Shown here in pieces: positions 18,574 through 29,257 of a stretch of DNA of 64,000 nt. Below the pieces are notes generated by a model. It was given only the letters and a program-made list of their open reading frames with translations. It had not been told where the DNA came from and made no database searches. The position numbers and the translations under genes are program-made. How positions within the stretch are numbered: the stretch's first letter is position 1; each line of letters starts with the position of its first letter. The DNA comes from Bradyrhizobium sp. WSM471 (GTDB lineage: Bacteria; Pseudomonadota; Alphaproteobacteria; Rhizobiales; Xanthobacteraceae), in the NCBI RefSeq assembly GCF_000244915.1, contig NZ_CM001442.1, forward strand, positions 2,542,001 through 2,606,000, read 5' to 3'.

Positions 18574-19674
18574 ATGAGCCCCAAATCCGCCCTCAGGGCG
18601 AAATCGGAACCAGTTCCGCCGGAGACCTCGTCGCGCCCGCTCGCGCTGCTCGATTGGTACGACCGCCATCGCCGCCGATTGCCCTGGCGCGCTGCGCCCG
18701 GCGCGGCATCCGACCCTTACCGCGTCTGGCTGTCCGAGATCATGCTGCAGCAGACCACGGTGAAGGCGGTCGGGCCCTATTTCGAAAAATTCGTCTCGCG
18801 CTGGTCTGACGTCACCGCGCTCGGGCGGGCCTCGCAGGAGGACGTGCTGCGGATGTGGGCCGGGCTCGGCTATTATTCTCGCGCCCGTAATCTCCATGCC
18901 TGCGCGGTCGCGGTGACGCACGAGCATGGCGGCACCTTTCCGGACACCGAAGCGGGCCTGCGCGCGCTGCCGGGCATCGGGCCCTATACGGCGGCAGCGA
19001 TCGCCGCGATCGCGTTCGACCGCCGCACCATGCCGGTCGACGGCAATATCGAACGCGTGGTCTCGCGGCTCTTTGCAGTTGAAGAAGAGCTCCCACAGGC
19101 AAAACCGCTGATCCAGCAATTGGCGGCGACGCTGCTCGCGGACTCCCGCGCTGGCGATAGCGCGCAGGCGCTGATGGATCTGGGTGCCTCGATCTGCACG
19201 CCGAAGAAGCCGGCCTGCTCGCTATGCCCGCTGAACGAGGATTGCACGGGGCGCGCGCTGGGAACGCAGGACACGTTTCCGCGCAAGGCGCCGAAGAAGA
19301 GCGGCGCGCTACGGCACGGCGCCGCCTTCGTCGTCACGCGCGGCGACGAGCTTCTCGTCCGCAGCCGCCCCGAAAAGGGTCTGCTCGGCGGCATGACCGA
19401 GGTGCCGGGCTCGGACTGGCTGGCCGGACAGGACGATGCCAAGGCCAAACAGCAGGCGCCCGAGTTGAAGGGGCTGTCGCGCTGGCAACGCAAGGTCGGC
19501 GTGGTCGCCCACGTCTTCACGCATTTCCCGTTGGAACTGGTGGTCTACACGGCGAGGGTGGGGGCGCGGACGCGGGCACCCGCCGGCATGCGCTGGGTGC
19601 CCATCGCCACGCTCGCCGACGAAGCATTGCCCAACGTCATGCGTAAGGTCATTGCGCATGGATTGGACCGCTAG
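18574..19674 (+). CDS. mutY: A/G-specific adenine glycosylase
   Basis: MutY removes adenine mispaired with 8-oxoguanine. Visible features are EIMLQQTTVK with the catalytic Glu, the helix-hairpin-helix LPGIGPYTAAAIAAIAF, the following catalytic-Asp segment (VDGNIERV), and the iron-sulfur motif C-x6-C-x2-C-x5-C in CTPKKPACSLCPLNEDC. The C-terminal third is the NUDIX-like 8-oxoG recognition domain. I chose ATG 18574 (MSPKSALRAKSEP), giving 366 residues; the frame is open further upstream but that stretch overlaps the divergent promoter region. Confidence 0.96.
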   Translation: MSPKSALRAKSEPVPPETSSRPLALLDWYDRHRRRLPWRAAPGAASDPYRVWLSEIMLQQTTVKAVGPYFEKFVSRWSDVTALGRASQEDVLRMWAGLGYYSRARNLHACAVAVTHEHGGTFPDTEAGLRALPGIGPYTAAAIAAIAFDRRTMPVDGNIERVVSRLFAVEEELPQAKPLIQQLAATLLADSRAGDSAQALMDLGASICTPKKPACSLCPLNEDCTGRALGTQDTFPRKAPKKSGALRHGAAFVVTRGDELLVRSRPEKGLLGGMTEVPGSDWLAGQDDAKAKQQAPELKGLSRWQRKVGVVAHVFTHFPLELVVYTARVGARTRAPAGMRWVPIATLADEALPNVMRKVIAHGLDR

Positions 19675-19742
19675 CAGCCCATCCTGCTGACAACATGCTG
19701 GCAGCAGGCCTGCGTTAGCTGTGGCTGGCAACGGAGGGTCGC

Positions 19743-20165
19743 ATGATCAAGACCGCGCTCGACAACTTTCCAAGGCCACCCTGTGCCGAGCTGCTCGGGT
19801 GGCGCCTGCTCGACGCCCGGCCCGGGGAAGGCTGGATCAAGCTCGCCTTCGACGGCAAGCCGGAGTTCTGCAATCCGGCCGGCTTCATCCAGGGCGGCAT
19901 GCTATCGGCCATGCTCGACGACACGATGGGCCCCGCCGTGCTGGTGATGAGCGAGGGCCGGCTCTACACCACCACCATCAGCATGACCGTGAATTTCCTG
20001 GCTCCCGCAAAGCCCGGACCGATCATCGGCGAGGCCAAGGTGACGCAGCTCGGCAGGACGATTGCGTTCGTCGAGGCCAGGCTGACGGCGGAAGACGGGA
20101 CGCTGCTGGCGACGGCAAGCGCGAGCGAGCGGCTGCTCGAAGCGACGAGGGTGGTGGGCAAATAG
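19743..20165 (+). CDS. PaaI-type hotdog thioesterase
   Basis: A 140-residue single-domain hotdog-fold protein of the PaaI/acyl-CoA thioesterase group. The pattern NPAGFIQGGMLSAMLDDTMGPAV contains the G-G-x-x-x-x-x-x-D helix of this family, and TISMTVNFLAPAKPGPIIGEAKV the following strand. It probably hydrolyses small acyl- or aryl-CoA thioesters. No paa catabolic genes are nearby, so the substrate is open. The ATG has GGAGG close upstream. It follows mutY by 68 bases on the same strand and may be co-transcribed. Confidence 0.88.
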   Translation: MIKTALDNFPRPPCAELLGWRLLDARPGEGWIKLAFDGKPEFCNPAGFIQGGMLSAMLDDTMGPAVLVMSEGRLYTTTISMTVNFLAPAKPGPIIGEAKVTQLGRTIAFVEARLTAEDGTLLATASASERLLEATRVVGK

Positions 20166-20180
20166 CTGCCGCGCACTCTT

Positions 20181-20345
20181 CCTTCCTTCTCCCCTTGTGG
20201 GAGAAGGTGGCGCGAAGCGCCGGATGAGGGGTTGGTTCAGCGAGTTCTAATGCGAGTTGGTTTCGCGGAGACAGACCCCTCACCTGAGTGAGTCCGCGTC
20301 TACCGGCGTCGCTGTCCTCTCCCGCAAGGGGCGAGGGCCCATCAA
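20181..20345. repeat. Composite palindromic repeat, family B
   Basis: About 165 bp made of a CTTCTCCCCTTGTGGGAGAAG hairpin-type arm, a GATGAGGGGTT block and its complement ACCCCTCA, and a closing CTCTCCCGCAAGGGGCGAG arm. The same order recurs at 30901-31106 and, inverted, at 33915-34070. It lies between convergent genes and could act as a bidirectional terminator. Confidence 0.8.
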
Positions 20346-20370
20346 CGTGCGTCTCGCTTCGTGCGAATAC

Positions 20371-21648
20371 TCATTTCGTCGCGCGCGCACCCGCGCTCAC
20401 GATCGGCGGCTTCGCGTTCAGCGCTTCCACCTGGAAGCCGGCGACGCGCTTGTAGTTGGCGGCAACATCCTCGAGCTCCTGTTGCGACAGCACGTCAGTG
20501 ACGACCTTGTAGCCGTCGGGCGCGCGCTCCTCGACCAGCTGCATCACCTGCTCGGGGCCGTTCTTTCGGTTGAGCAGGACGAGACTGGTGGTTGCAGGCC
20601 GCCGCTCCGCCTCATAGGCGAGCAGGGCCGCTTGCGTCGGGCCGTTCGCCAGGATCTCGCGGGTGATGGTGCGGGCATCGAGGATCGCCTGCGAGGCGCC
20701 GTTGGACCCGATCGGGTACATCGGATGTGCGGCGTCGCCCATTAGCGTGACGCGGCCGAAAGTCCATTGTGACACCGGATCGCGATCGACCAGCGGATAT
20801 TCATAGGCGTGCGGGCAGTTCTTGATCAGGCCGGGCACGTCGAGCCAGTCGAACTGCCAGCTCTCGAACCAGGGCAAGAACTCTTCCAGCCGGGCGGTGC
20901 GGTTATAGTCCTCGCGCCGCCATTGATAGGTCGGCGGCATGTGGCGCTCGGCAACCCAGTTGATCAGATGGTTGCCCGCGGCGTCCGGTTCCTTCGAGAT
21001 CGGATAGCAGACGAATTTCAGGATCTCGTGGCCGGCCATGATCATGGTGCGGCCGGTGAGGAACGCCTTTGCAGGCGTGACGCCGCGCCAGAGGATGCGG
21101 CCGTTCCAGATCGGCGGGCCTTCGTCGGGATAAAGTTTTTCTCGCGCCGCGGAATGGATGCCGTCGGCGGCGATGAGGAGCGCGCCTTCGTAAGTCCCCG
21201 CGGCCTTGCCGGTGGCCTTGTCGATGAAATCGGCGCGCACGCCGTCAACGGTTTCGCTCCAGCCGGTCAGATGATGGCTGGTGAGGATGTTGTCGCGGCC
21301 GAGGCGTTCGATCGCGGTGTCGAGCAGCAATTGCTGGAGCGTGCCGCGATGGATCGAAAACTGCGGCCATTTATAGCCGGCCTCCAGCCCGCGCGGCTCG
21401 CTCCAGATCGGTTTGCCGTGCTTGGAGAAATAGGCAAGCTCGCGGGTGCGCACGCCGGCGGCATCGAGCTTGTCCATCAGCCCGAGCTCGATCAGCTCGC
21501 GCACCGCATGCGGCAGCACGTTGATGCCGACACCGAGCGGCCGCAGTTCGGCGACGCTCTCGAACACTTTCACGGGAATGCCGATTCCGTGCAGGCTGAG
21601 CGCAAGCGTCAGCCCGCCGATGCCGCCACCGGCGATGAGTACGGTCAT
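20371..21648 (-). CDS. FAD-dependent aromatic-type monooxygenase
   Basis: A class A flavin monooxygenase of about 425 residues. It has the GGGIGGL dinucleotide-binding loop at 7-13, the LLIAADGIHSAAR DG motif and the VTLMGDAAHPMYPIGSNGASQ GD motif near 300. Such enzymes hydroxylate phenolic rings using NAD(P)H and O2. The substrate cannot be predicted. ATG 21648 is chosen because GGAGGGG precedes it by seven bases and the protein then starts MTVLIAGGG, exactly at the FAD-binding strand. It diverges from a GST gene, a pairing that may serve detoxification, but this is inference. Confidence 0.87.
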   Translation of the reverse strand: MTVLIAGGGIGGLTLALSLHGIGIPVKVFESVAELRPLGVGINVLPHAVRELIELGLMDKLDAAGVRTRELAYFSKHGKPIWSEPRGLEAGYKWPQFSIHRGTLQQLLLDTAIERLGRDNILTSHHLTGWSETVDGVRADFIDKATGKAAGTYEGALLIAADGIHSAAREKLYPDEGPPIWNGRILWRGVTPAKAFLTGRTMIMAGHEILKFVCYPISKEPDAAGNHLINWVAERHMPPTYQWRREDYNRTARLEEFLPWFESWQFDWLDVPGLIKNCPHAYEYPLVDRDPVSQWTFGRVTLMGDAAHPMYPIGSNGASQAILDARTITREILANGPTQAALLAYEAERRPATTSLVLLNRKNGPEQVMQLVEERAPDGYKVVTDVLSQQELEDVAANYKRVAGFQVEALNAKPPIVSAGARATK

Positions 21649-21788
21649 GGGAAAGCCCCTCCAACTAGGGCGTCTTGGCACAGCCGGGCGCCGGTGGGCA
21701 ACTGCGAAGAGCAAGAGCACTGGGAAGGCCGTGCTATGGACCTCGGGGCCCGCAACCGTTACCTTCCGGCTTTCCCATGAGGTCCGAC

Positions 21789-22409
21789 ATGCTCAAGCTC
21801 TACTACGCCACCGGCACCTGCGCGCTCGCCACCTACATCACCCTGGAAGAAGCCGGCGCCGACTACGCGGCCGAGCGGCTGAGCTTCAAGACCAACCAGC
21901 AGAACAGCGCGGAGTATCTCGCGATCAACCCGAAAGGCCGCGTGCCCGCGCTGGTGACCGATCGCGGCGTCCTGACCGAGACCCCGGCGATGCTTGCCTA
22001 TCTCGCGCAGACCTTCCCCAAGGCGAAGCTCGCGCCGCTCGACGATCCCTTCGACTTCGCCCAGGTGCAGTCGTTCAACTCCTATCTCTGTTCGACCGTG
22101 CACATCAACCATGCCCACAAGATGCGCGGCGCGCGCTGGGCGAGCGAAGAGAGCTCGTTTGCCGACATGAAGGCGATGATCCCGAAGACCATGGGCGCCT
22201 GCTTCGCCCTGATCGAGCAGAAGATGTACAAGGGGCCCTGGGTGATGGGCGAGCAGTTCACAATCTGCGATCCTTATCTCTACACCCTGTCGACTTGGCT
22301 CGACGGCGACAGCGTCGACATCAACGCGACGCCAAAAATCGCTGATCATTTCAAGCGCATGTCCGACCGCCCCGCCGTGCGCAAGGTGATGGACGCGCAG
22401 AAGGCGTAG
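21789..22409 (+). CDS. Glutathione S-transferase family protein
   Basis: A two-domain GST: the thioredoxin-like N-terminal half runs MLKLYYATGTCALATYITLEEAG, with KGRVPAL and LTETPAML (the glutathione gamma-glutamyl contact region), followed by an all-helical C-terminal half. C11 sits in the position used by beta-class enzymes. At about 206 residues the length is normal. ATG 21789 begins at the first strand; an ATG 12 bases earlier is also in frame. The divergent FAD monooxygenase upstream suggests a shared regulatory region of about 140 bases. Confidence 0.87.
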   Translation: MLKLYYATGTCALATYITLEEAGADYAAERLSFKTNQQNSAEYLAINPKGRVPALVTDRGVLTETPAMLAYLAQTFPKAKLAPLDDPFDFAQVQSFNSYLCSTVHINHAHKMRGARWASEESSFADMKAMIPKTMGACFALIEQKMYKGPWVMGEQFTICDPYLYTLSTWLDGDSVDINATPKIADHFKRMSDRPAVRKVMDAQKA

Positions 22410-22433
22410 GAGCGCGGCAACATATTCCCCTGT

Positions 22434-22575
22434 TGTCCCGGGCAAGCGTCAGCGCAGACCCGGGACCCGTAACCACAGGGGGAAGTTGTGACGCAAGCTG
22501 ACAATCGCGAGCCTTCGCCAAACCACGTGCTGTGGTTATGGGTCCCGGCCTTCGCCTGGCGAAGGCCGGGACGAC
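22434..22575. repeat. Palindromic repeat, family C (TCCCGG type)
   Basis: The outer arms are TTGTCCCGGGCAAGCG...GACCCGGGACCC and GGGTCCCGGCCTTCGCC...GGCCGGGACGAC, and inner arms pair CCACAG-like and CTGTGG-like ends. A second copy is at 53261-53381. It lies between a GST gene and a convergent LysR gene. Confidence 0.78.
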
Positions 22576-22597
22576 CCGTTTGTTTTGAAGCGGCGTC

Positions 22598-23518
22598 CTA
22601 CCCAGCGCGCCCTTTCTTCTCCAATTGCCGTCCCGTCTCCAGCATCAGCCGCCTGAGCCAGATCGAGCCCGGATCCATCTGTGCGCGGGTCGGGTAGAAC
22701 ATGAACTGCTCGTCGATGCCGGGGGCGAGCGGTGGCGTCACCGTGACGAGGCCGAGCTGCTTGGACAGCGCCGCGATCAGCCGGCGCGGCACGAAGGCGA
22801 CGAGGTCGGTGCGGGCGGCGACGTGCAGCGCTTCGAGATAACCCGGGACGACGAGAGCGAGGTGCCGGTCGATGCCCTTGGTGCGTAGCCAGGTGTCGAT
22901 CAGGTCCTCCGGCTGGCCGCGGATGATGACGCCGACATGGCGTGCGGCCAGGAACGTCTCGCGCTGCTTCAGCTTCGTAGCCATGGGGTGGTCGCGCCGC
23001 ACGGCCAGCGCGTCGCTGTCGGTGTAGAGCAACTGGCGGTGAAACCCCTTGAAGGCGTTGCCGATCGAGATCACGAGATCGATTGTGCGGGCGAACTCGG
23101 CGTGGAAGATCGCCGGTCCCCGCCACGGCACCACGTCGATTCGGACATTGGGCGCGGCCTGCGTCACCTTTTCCATCAAGGGCGGCATCAACAGCTCGAC
23201 CGCGAGATCCGGCATCATCAGGCGGAATTGCCGCTCGCTGCGCGCCGCGTCGAATTCATCCGATAGGAACAGCCCGCGCACCTGATCGAGCGCCTGCGCC
23301 AACGGCGCGCGCAAGGCTTGCGCCCGCGGCGTCAGCTCCATCCGCGCGCCAGTGCGTACCAAGAGCGGATCGCCAAGGATGTCGCGCAGACGCTGGAGCG
23401 CATGACTGGCCGCCGGCTGCGACAGCCCGATCCGCAAGGCGGCGCGGCTGACGCTGACCTCGCGCAACAGTGCGTCGAGCGCGGTCAGGAGATTGAGGTC
23501 GAGCGAATTCAAATTCAT
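22598..23518 (-). CDS. LysR family transcriptional regulator
   Basis: The N-terminal winged helix is clear: MNLNSLDLNLLTALDALLRE, VSRAALRIGLSQPAASHALQRLRDILGDPLLVRTG (about 20-54), then a periplasmic-binding-like effector domain to residue 306. LysR proteins usually control a divergent neighbour; here that is the SnoaL-like gene starting 90 bases away. The effector is unknown. ATG 23518 is the natural family start. In the shared spacer, AATAGATATCATACCCACTATCGATTTGAAG contains loose dyads but no clean T-N11-A box that I would commit to. Confidence 0.92.
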   Translation of the reverse strand: MNLNSLDLNLLTALDALLREVSVSRAALRIGLSQPAASHALQRLRDILGDPLLVRTGARMELTPRAQALRAPLAQALDQVRGLFLSDEFDAARSERQFRLMMPDLAVELLMPPLMEKVTQAAPNVRIDVVPWRGPAIFHAEFARTIDLVISIGNAFKGFHRQLLYTDSDALAVRRDHPMATKLKQRETFLAARHVGVIIRGQPEDLIDTWLRTKGIDRHLALVVPGYLEALHVAARTDLVAFVPRRLIAALSKQLGLVTVTPPLAPGIDEQFMFYPTRAQMDPGSIWLRRLMLETGRQLEKKGRAG

Positions 23519-23608
23519 GAGGCGAATAGATATCATACCCACTATCGATTTGAAGAATTTAGAGCCGGCGGCGATGATCTCGATGTTCTCACCAAGGGAG
23601 ATGCCGCC

Positions 23609-24052
23609 ATGAACGCGAGCGCCAACAAGAAGCTGATGCAGGATATCTTTGCAGCCGCCGCCAGTCCCGATCCGGCTGTGCGCGACCGCGCCTTGTTCAC
23701 CGAAAGTCTTGCCGACGACGCCAAATGGATCGTGACCGGCCAGTACTCCTGGTCGCGCACGTTTTCGGGCAAACATGCGATCCTCAACGATCTGCACGGC
23801 TATGTGCGGACCCGCCTTGTCGATCGGACGCGGACGGTCGCCCATCGCTTCATTGCCGACGGCGATGTCGTCGTCGTCGAAGCGAAGGGCGACAACGTCA
23901 CGCCAGAAGGCGTGCGCTACGATAACGACTATTGTCTCGTGTTTCGTCTCGAGGACGGCAAGATCAAGGAGATCCGGGAATATTGCGACTCGGTGCTGAC
24001 CGAGAAGGCCCTCGGTCCGTTTCCGCAAACGCTCGTGAGGGCCGCGAGCTGA
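23609..24052 (+). CDS. SnoaL-like (NTF2 superfamily) protein
   Basis: A 147-residue single domain with NTF2/SnoaL traits: an N-terminal helix, DDAKWIVTGQYSWSRTFSGKHAIL (the wall strand and helix), VVVVEAKGDNVTPEGVRYDNDYCLVFRLEDGKIKEIREYCDS (the curved sheet). Members include ketosteroid isomerases, small dehydratases and non-enzymes, so no reaction can be assigned. A GGGAG site precedes the ATG by about nine bases. The divergent LysR gene is its probable regulator. Confidence 0.8.
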   Translation: MNASANKKLMQDIFAAAASPDPAVRDRALFTESLADDAKWIVTGQYSWSRTFSGKHAILNDLHGYVRTRLVDRTRTVAHRFIADGDVVVVEAKGDNVTPEGVRYDNDYCLVFRLEDGKIKEIREYCDSVLTEKALGPFPQTLVRAAS

Positions 24053-24390
24053 GCGGATCGAGCGAGGTCGCGTCCGTCGACCGGTGCCGTCCGCCGCGGC
24101 CGGCGATGGTCGTGTCGGTGGCGCTGGCCGGACAAGCTGCAGCGGCCTGCATGGCGCTGCGGGCTTAGCGCCAAAACCTTGTTCACCTGCCGATAAAATC
24201 AGCAGATGTTGTGCCATCTGACGCGTGCGCGCGCGAACAATTTGAAGGTTCAATTAACGAGTGTCCCCCATTGTGTCGCGGTGCAGCGTGGGTCGCGAAC
24301 AACGCGACGCGCGGCTGCCAGGGTGGCCGGTGACGATCGCCGGATTAGGCCGGCCGCTCGAATTGACATGCATCTGGGTGGACAGTGGGA
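24053..24390. other. Intergenic region before chemoreceptor gene
   Basis: No credible gene. The first part is GC-rich with a GGCGCT...AGCGCC inverted repeat (about 24153-24172). From 24175 it becomes AT-richer and probably carries the chemoreceptor promoter, but I see no box pair I would name. Confidence 0.5.
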
Positions 24391-26400
24391 ATGCCGAGTT
24401 TTCGTTTGCGGATCAGGGGACGCCTGTACGCAGGTTTCATGGCCTTGGTGGCGGTTGGTCTTGTGATGGCGGTGGTGGCCATCTGGAATTTGCGGTCCGT
24501 CCAGGATCAGGTCGCAAAACTCTCCAAATTGTCGGACAGCACGGCGCGCGTCCTGGAAATATCGACCCATCTTCAGGCCATCCAGCGGGCCAATCTGCGC
24601 TACATTTACGACGCCAACGAGCCTGCGATGCGGGAGGCTGCCGAGCGAGAGACCGCGGCGACCGGGCTGTTGCAACTCGGAGCAAAAGGCACCCTCTCGG
24701 AGGAGCGGCGGAAGCTCTACAACGATCTGATCGCCGACATCGCCAAAATGAAAAGCCTGCGTGACAGTCTCGGCGACGCCGTCAACGAGGCGCGGACCGG
24801 CAAGGCGACGCTGTTGCCGAGTGGCGAAGAGCTGACCGTCAAGATGGCCAAGCTGGTCGATGTGGCCCGCGCCGCCGCCGACGACGACACGGTGTCGCTC
24901 GTCGCGGACCTCGAGTCCCGGGTCCTGCTGGTTCGAATCGCGAACTGGCGCTTCCTCGCCCTGCGCGACACCAACGGGCCCACCGCCTTCAGAACCAATG
25001 TCGACAGGGCGGTGCAGCGCCTGGCGGCCGTCGAAAGGAGCCCGCAGGCGGCGGACCTTCGCTCGTCTCTGACGCCTGTGAAGACCGCCCTCGGCATCTA
25101 CAAATCCGCGTTCGAAACGACCTCCGCCGCGATGCTGCGGTCCGACGAGATCTACCACAAGGATCTCGCACCGCTCATCTCCGCGAGCATCGCCAAGCTC
25201 AAGGTCGCGGAAACCGCCTTGAAGACGGATTACAAGGATTCGCGCACCGCGGCCGATGTTGTGATCGACGGCACGACGTCGCTACAGGGTATCGCGGGCG
25301 GCCTCGCCGTCCTGTTCGGACTGATCGTCGCCTTCCTGACCGCCCGCAGCATCGTGGGGCCGCTGACCTCGATGACGCGCGCAATGGGGTTGCTTGCCGG
25401 GGGCAATCTGGCCGTCGAGATACCCTCGCGCGGCAAAGCCGACGAGATCGGCGACATGGCCAAGGCGATCGACGTCTTCAAGACCAACATGATTGACACC
25501 GAAAGGCTGCGCCATGAGCAGACCGCAACCGAGGCCCGGCAGGCCGAGAGCCGCAAGGCCGACATGGCCCGGCTCGCCAGCCAGTTCGAGCAGGCGGTGG
25601 GCGAGATCGTCGACACCGTATCCTCGGCATCGCACGAGCTCGAGGGCTCGGCCGGCACCCTGACCGCGACCGCGAGGCGCGCTCAGGATCTCTCCACCGA
25701 AGTGCAATCCGCCTCCCAGGAAGCCTCGGCCAATGTGCAGGCGGTCGCCTCCGCGACCGAGGAGCTGTCCTCCTCGGTGACGGAGATCGCGCGCCAGGTG
25801 CAGGAATCGGCGCGCATCGCGGGCGAAGCCGTCGGTCAGGTGAGCAAGACCAACGCGCGCGTCAGCGAGCTCTCCAAGGCTGCTGCCCGCATCGGCGACG
25901 TGGTCGAGTTGATCAGCACCATCGCCGGCCAGACCAACCTCCTGGCGCTGAACGCCACCATCGAGGCGGCGCGCGCGGGTGAAGCCGGCCGCGGCTTTGC
26001 CGTGGTGGCCTCGGAGGTCAAGGCGCTCGCCGAGCAGACCGCGCGGGCCACCGGTGAGATCGCCCAGCAGGTCTCGGGTATCCAGGCTGCGACGGAGGAG
26101 TCGGTCGGCTCGATCAGGGAGATCAGCGGCACCATCGAGCGGCTGTCGGAGATCTCGTCGACGGTCGCCGCTGCCGTGGAGGAGCAGGGTGCGGCGACGC
26201 AGGAGATCTCCCGCAACGTGCAGCAGGCCGCCCAGGGAACGCAGCTTGTGTCGTCCAACATCGGCGACGTGCAGCGCGGGGCGTCCGAGACCGGCTCGGC
26301 CTCCTCGCAGGTGCTCTCGGCGGCACGCTCGCTGTCGGCCGACAGCCACCGCCTGAAGCAGGAAGTCGCCAACTTCCTGAGCTCGGTCCACGCCGCCTGA
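24391..26400 (+). CDS. Methyl-accepting chemotaxis protein
   Basis: A 669-residue transmembrane chemoreceptor. TM1 is at about 13-33, a helical periplasmic sensor domain (about 35-298, resembling four-helix-bundle types) follows, then TM2 at about 300-322, HAMP at about 323-378, and the cytoplasmic signalling domain. The hairpin tip reads [20 protein letters not shown] from about residue 513. It signals through CheA/CheW to the flagellar motor; no che genes are in the window. The C-terminus lacks an NWETF-type CheR/CheB tether. ATG 24391 is chosen with GGTGGA eight bases upstream; GTG 24385 is an alternative. The ligand is unknown. Confidence 0.94.
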   Translation: MPSFRLRIRGRLYAGFMALVAVGLVMAVVAIWNLRSVQDQVAKLSKLSDSTARVLEISTHLQAIQRANLRYIYDANEPAMREAAERETAATGLLQLGAKGTLSEERRKLYNDLIADIAKMKSLRDSLGDAVNEARTGKATLLPSGEELTVKMAKLVDVARAAADDDTVSLVADLESRVLLVRIANWRFLALRDTNGPTAFRTNVDRAVQRLAAVERSPQAADLRSSLTPVKTALGIYKSAFETTSAAMLRSDEIYHKDLAPLISASIAKLKVAETALKTDYKDSRTAADVVIDGTTSLQGIAGGLAVLFGLIVAFLTARSIVGPLTSMTRAMGLLAGGNLAVEIPSRGKADEIGDMAKAIDVFKTNMIDTERLRHEQTATEARQAESRKADMARLASQFEQAVGEIVDTVSSASHELEGSAGTLTATARRAQDLSTEVQSASQEASANVQAVASATEELSSSVTEIARQVQESARIAGEAVGQVSKTNARVSELSKAAARIGDVVELISTIAGQTNLLALNATIEAARAGEAGRGFAVVASEVKALAEQTARATGEIAQQVSGIQAATEESVGSIREISGTIERLSEISSTVAAAVEEQGAATQEISRNVQQAAQGTQLVSSNIGDVQRGASETGSASSQVLSAARSLSADSHRLKQEVANFLSSVHAA

Positions 26401-26413
26401 GCCTCGAAAGCAA

Positions 26414-26439
26414 AAGGCCACGCGCATGCGCGTGGCCTT
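26414..26439. terminator. Bidirectional terminator between chemoreceptor and GST
   Basis: A perfect 26-bp palindrome with arms AAGGCCACGCGCA / TGCGCGTGGCCTT lies between convergent genes. On the minus strand it is followed by TTTTGC, so it suits the GST gene best, but it can fold on both strands. Confidence 0.8.
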
Positions 26440-26458
26440 GCGTTGTGACCTGACGCCG

Positions 26459-27145
26459 TCAGGCGACTTTCGTCGTCATGTGCCTGAACATGTTGCTGCG
26501 GGCCTCGTCGTCCATCTCCGCCTTGAAGGTGAACTTGTCCTTCAGCGCGATCGCGCGCGCCGCCGCGGGCCGCGCCGAGATCTCGTCCACCAGCCGCTTC
26601 ACGTTCGGATATCGCGCGAAGGCGTCGTCGCCAAGCTTGAACGGCACCATCCGGGCCCAACCCCACAGCGCCATGTCGACGATCGAATAGCTGTCGCCGA
26701 CCATGTAGCGACGGCCTTCGAGGTGACCGTCGAGAATCCTGTAATGGCGATCGGTCTCGAACTGGTAGCGGTTATGCGCGTAGTCGTGGTTCTGGTCTTT
26801 CGGCGCAAAGTGCTTGAAGTGCACGGCCTGACCCGAATACGGCCCAACGCCGGTGGCGACGAACATCAGCCATGACAGCATCTCGCCGCGAACATTGCCG
26901 GCGGGCAGGAATTTGCCGGTCTTCTCGGCAAGATACAGCAGGATGGCGTTGGAATCGAACACGATGGTGCCGTTGTCGTCGATCGCCGGCACCTTTCCGT
27001 TCGGATTGATCTTCAGATAGTCCGGCGTGAACTGCTCCCCCTTGCGGGTGTCGATCTTCACCGGCTCGAAGGGCAGGCCGGCCTCTTCGAGATAAAGCGC
27101 GACCTTGGTCGGGTTCGGCGAACCGTTGAAATAGAATTTGAGCAT
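26459..27145 (-). CDS. Glutathione S-transferase family protein
   Basis: A 228-residue GST: N-terminal thioredoxin-like half MLKFYFNGSPNPTKVALYLE with NGKVPAI and VFDSNAILLYLAEKTG (glutathione-binding block), then a helical C-terminal half. The S9-P-N-P motif resembles the theta/nu-type (YghU/YfcG-like) active site, in which a Ser/Thr/Asn near the N-terminus activates the thiol or disulfide chemistry. ATG 27145 is preceded by AGGGGAG at good spacing. It stands alone, convergent with the chemoreceptor. Confidence 0.88.
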   Translation of the reverse strand: MLKFYFNGSPNPTKVALYLEEAGLPFEPVKIDTRKGEQFTPDYLKINPNGKVPAIDDNGTIVFDSNAILLYLAEKTGKFLPAGNVRGEMLSWLMFVATGVGPYSGQAVHFKHFAPKDQNHDYAHNRYQFETDRHYRILDGHLEGRRYMVGDSYSIVDMALWGWARMVPFKLGDDAFARYPNVKRLVDEISARPAAARAIALKDKFTFKAEMDDEARSNMFRHMTTKVA

Positions 27146-27277
27146 CGGGCATCTCCCCTGTGTTTGTTGGCTGAAAGTGGAGGCAGCAACATGTCCGCAA
27201 GCGGCCTTGTCTTGCCTGAACCTTATCGGGGAGGGCAACCGGCGAGTTTGCCGGGCGGTATCTGCGCGTCACGCAGA

Positions 27278-27604
27278 TCAGCCGGCGTAACAAAGGCCGA
27301 TCGCCGCCGTAATGACCATGGCCGCGCCCACGAGCTCCAGGCGCAGCCCGAGCCGGGTGGCGATATGCATGTCGGAGGCCCGCGCCGCGCGCTCCGATCC
27401 GCGCGCGTAGCCGTGAACGATGACGTCGTGATTGAAGCTGTCATGGGCCTCGTTGCTGCTGGCGAGCCCGACACAGACGACGAGCACGCCGAACAAGGCG
27501 AGGCCGAAAAATCCCAGCAGCGCGATCAGGAACATCGGAAACATGCCGACCAGGAAGATCGGCAGCAGCGGCACCAGCAGCAATGTCTCGGACTGTCGTC
27601 GCAT
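27278..27604 (-). CDS. Small hypothetical membrane protein
   Basis: I do not recognise a family. Starting at ATG 27604 it is 108 residues, MRRQSETLLLVPLLPIFL..., with a long hydrophobic N-terminal region (about 8-49, one or two membrane helices), a soluble middle, and another hydrophobic segment near the C-terminus (about 88-105). No clear ribosome binding site is present. The hydrophobic pattern and codon bias support a real gene, but moderately. Confidence 0.5.
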   Translation of the reverse strand: MRRQSETLLLVPLLPIFLVGMFPMFLIALLGFFGLALFGVLVVCVGLASSNEAHDSFNHDVIVHGYARGSERAARASDMHIATRLGLRLELVGAAMVITAAIGLCYAG

Positions 27605-27673
27605 GGCTCGACCGGTCAAGACGGGGCGTAGGCGGTCAATCTAGTCCCGCCGGCCGCTGTGTTCAACCAGTCT

Positions 27674-27716
27674 CGTCATTCCGGGGTCGCGCCAGGAGGC
27701 GCGTCTGAAATGACAG
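27674..27716. repeat. Short palindromic repeat, family A remnant
   Basis: GTCATTCCGGGGTCGCGCC...GGCGCG...GAAATGACA resembles a shortened and decayed copy of the repeat at 13387-13482. It lies just after the ccrM stop. Confidence 0.6.
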
Positions 27717-27721
27717 GGCGG

Positions 27722-29257
<1,536 letters not shown>
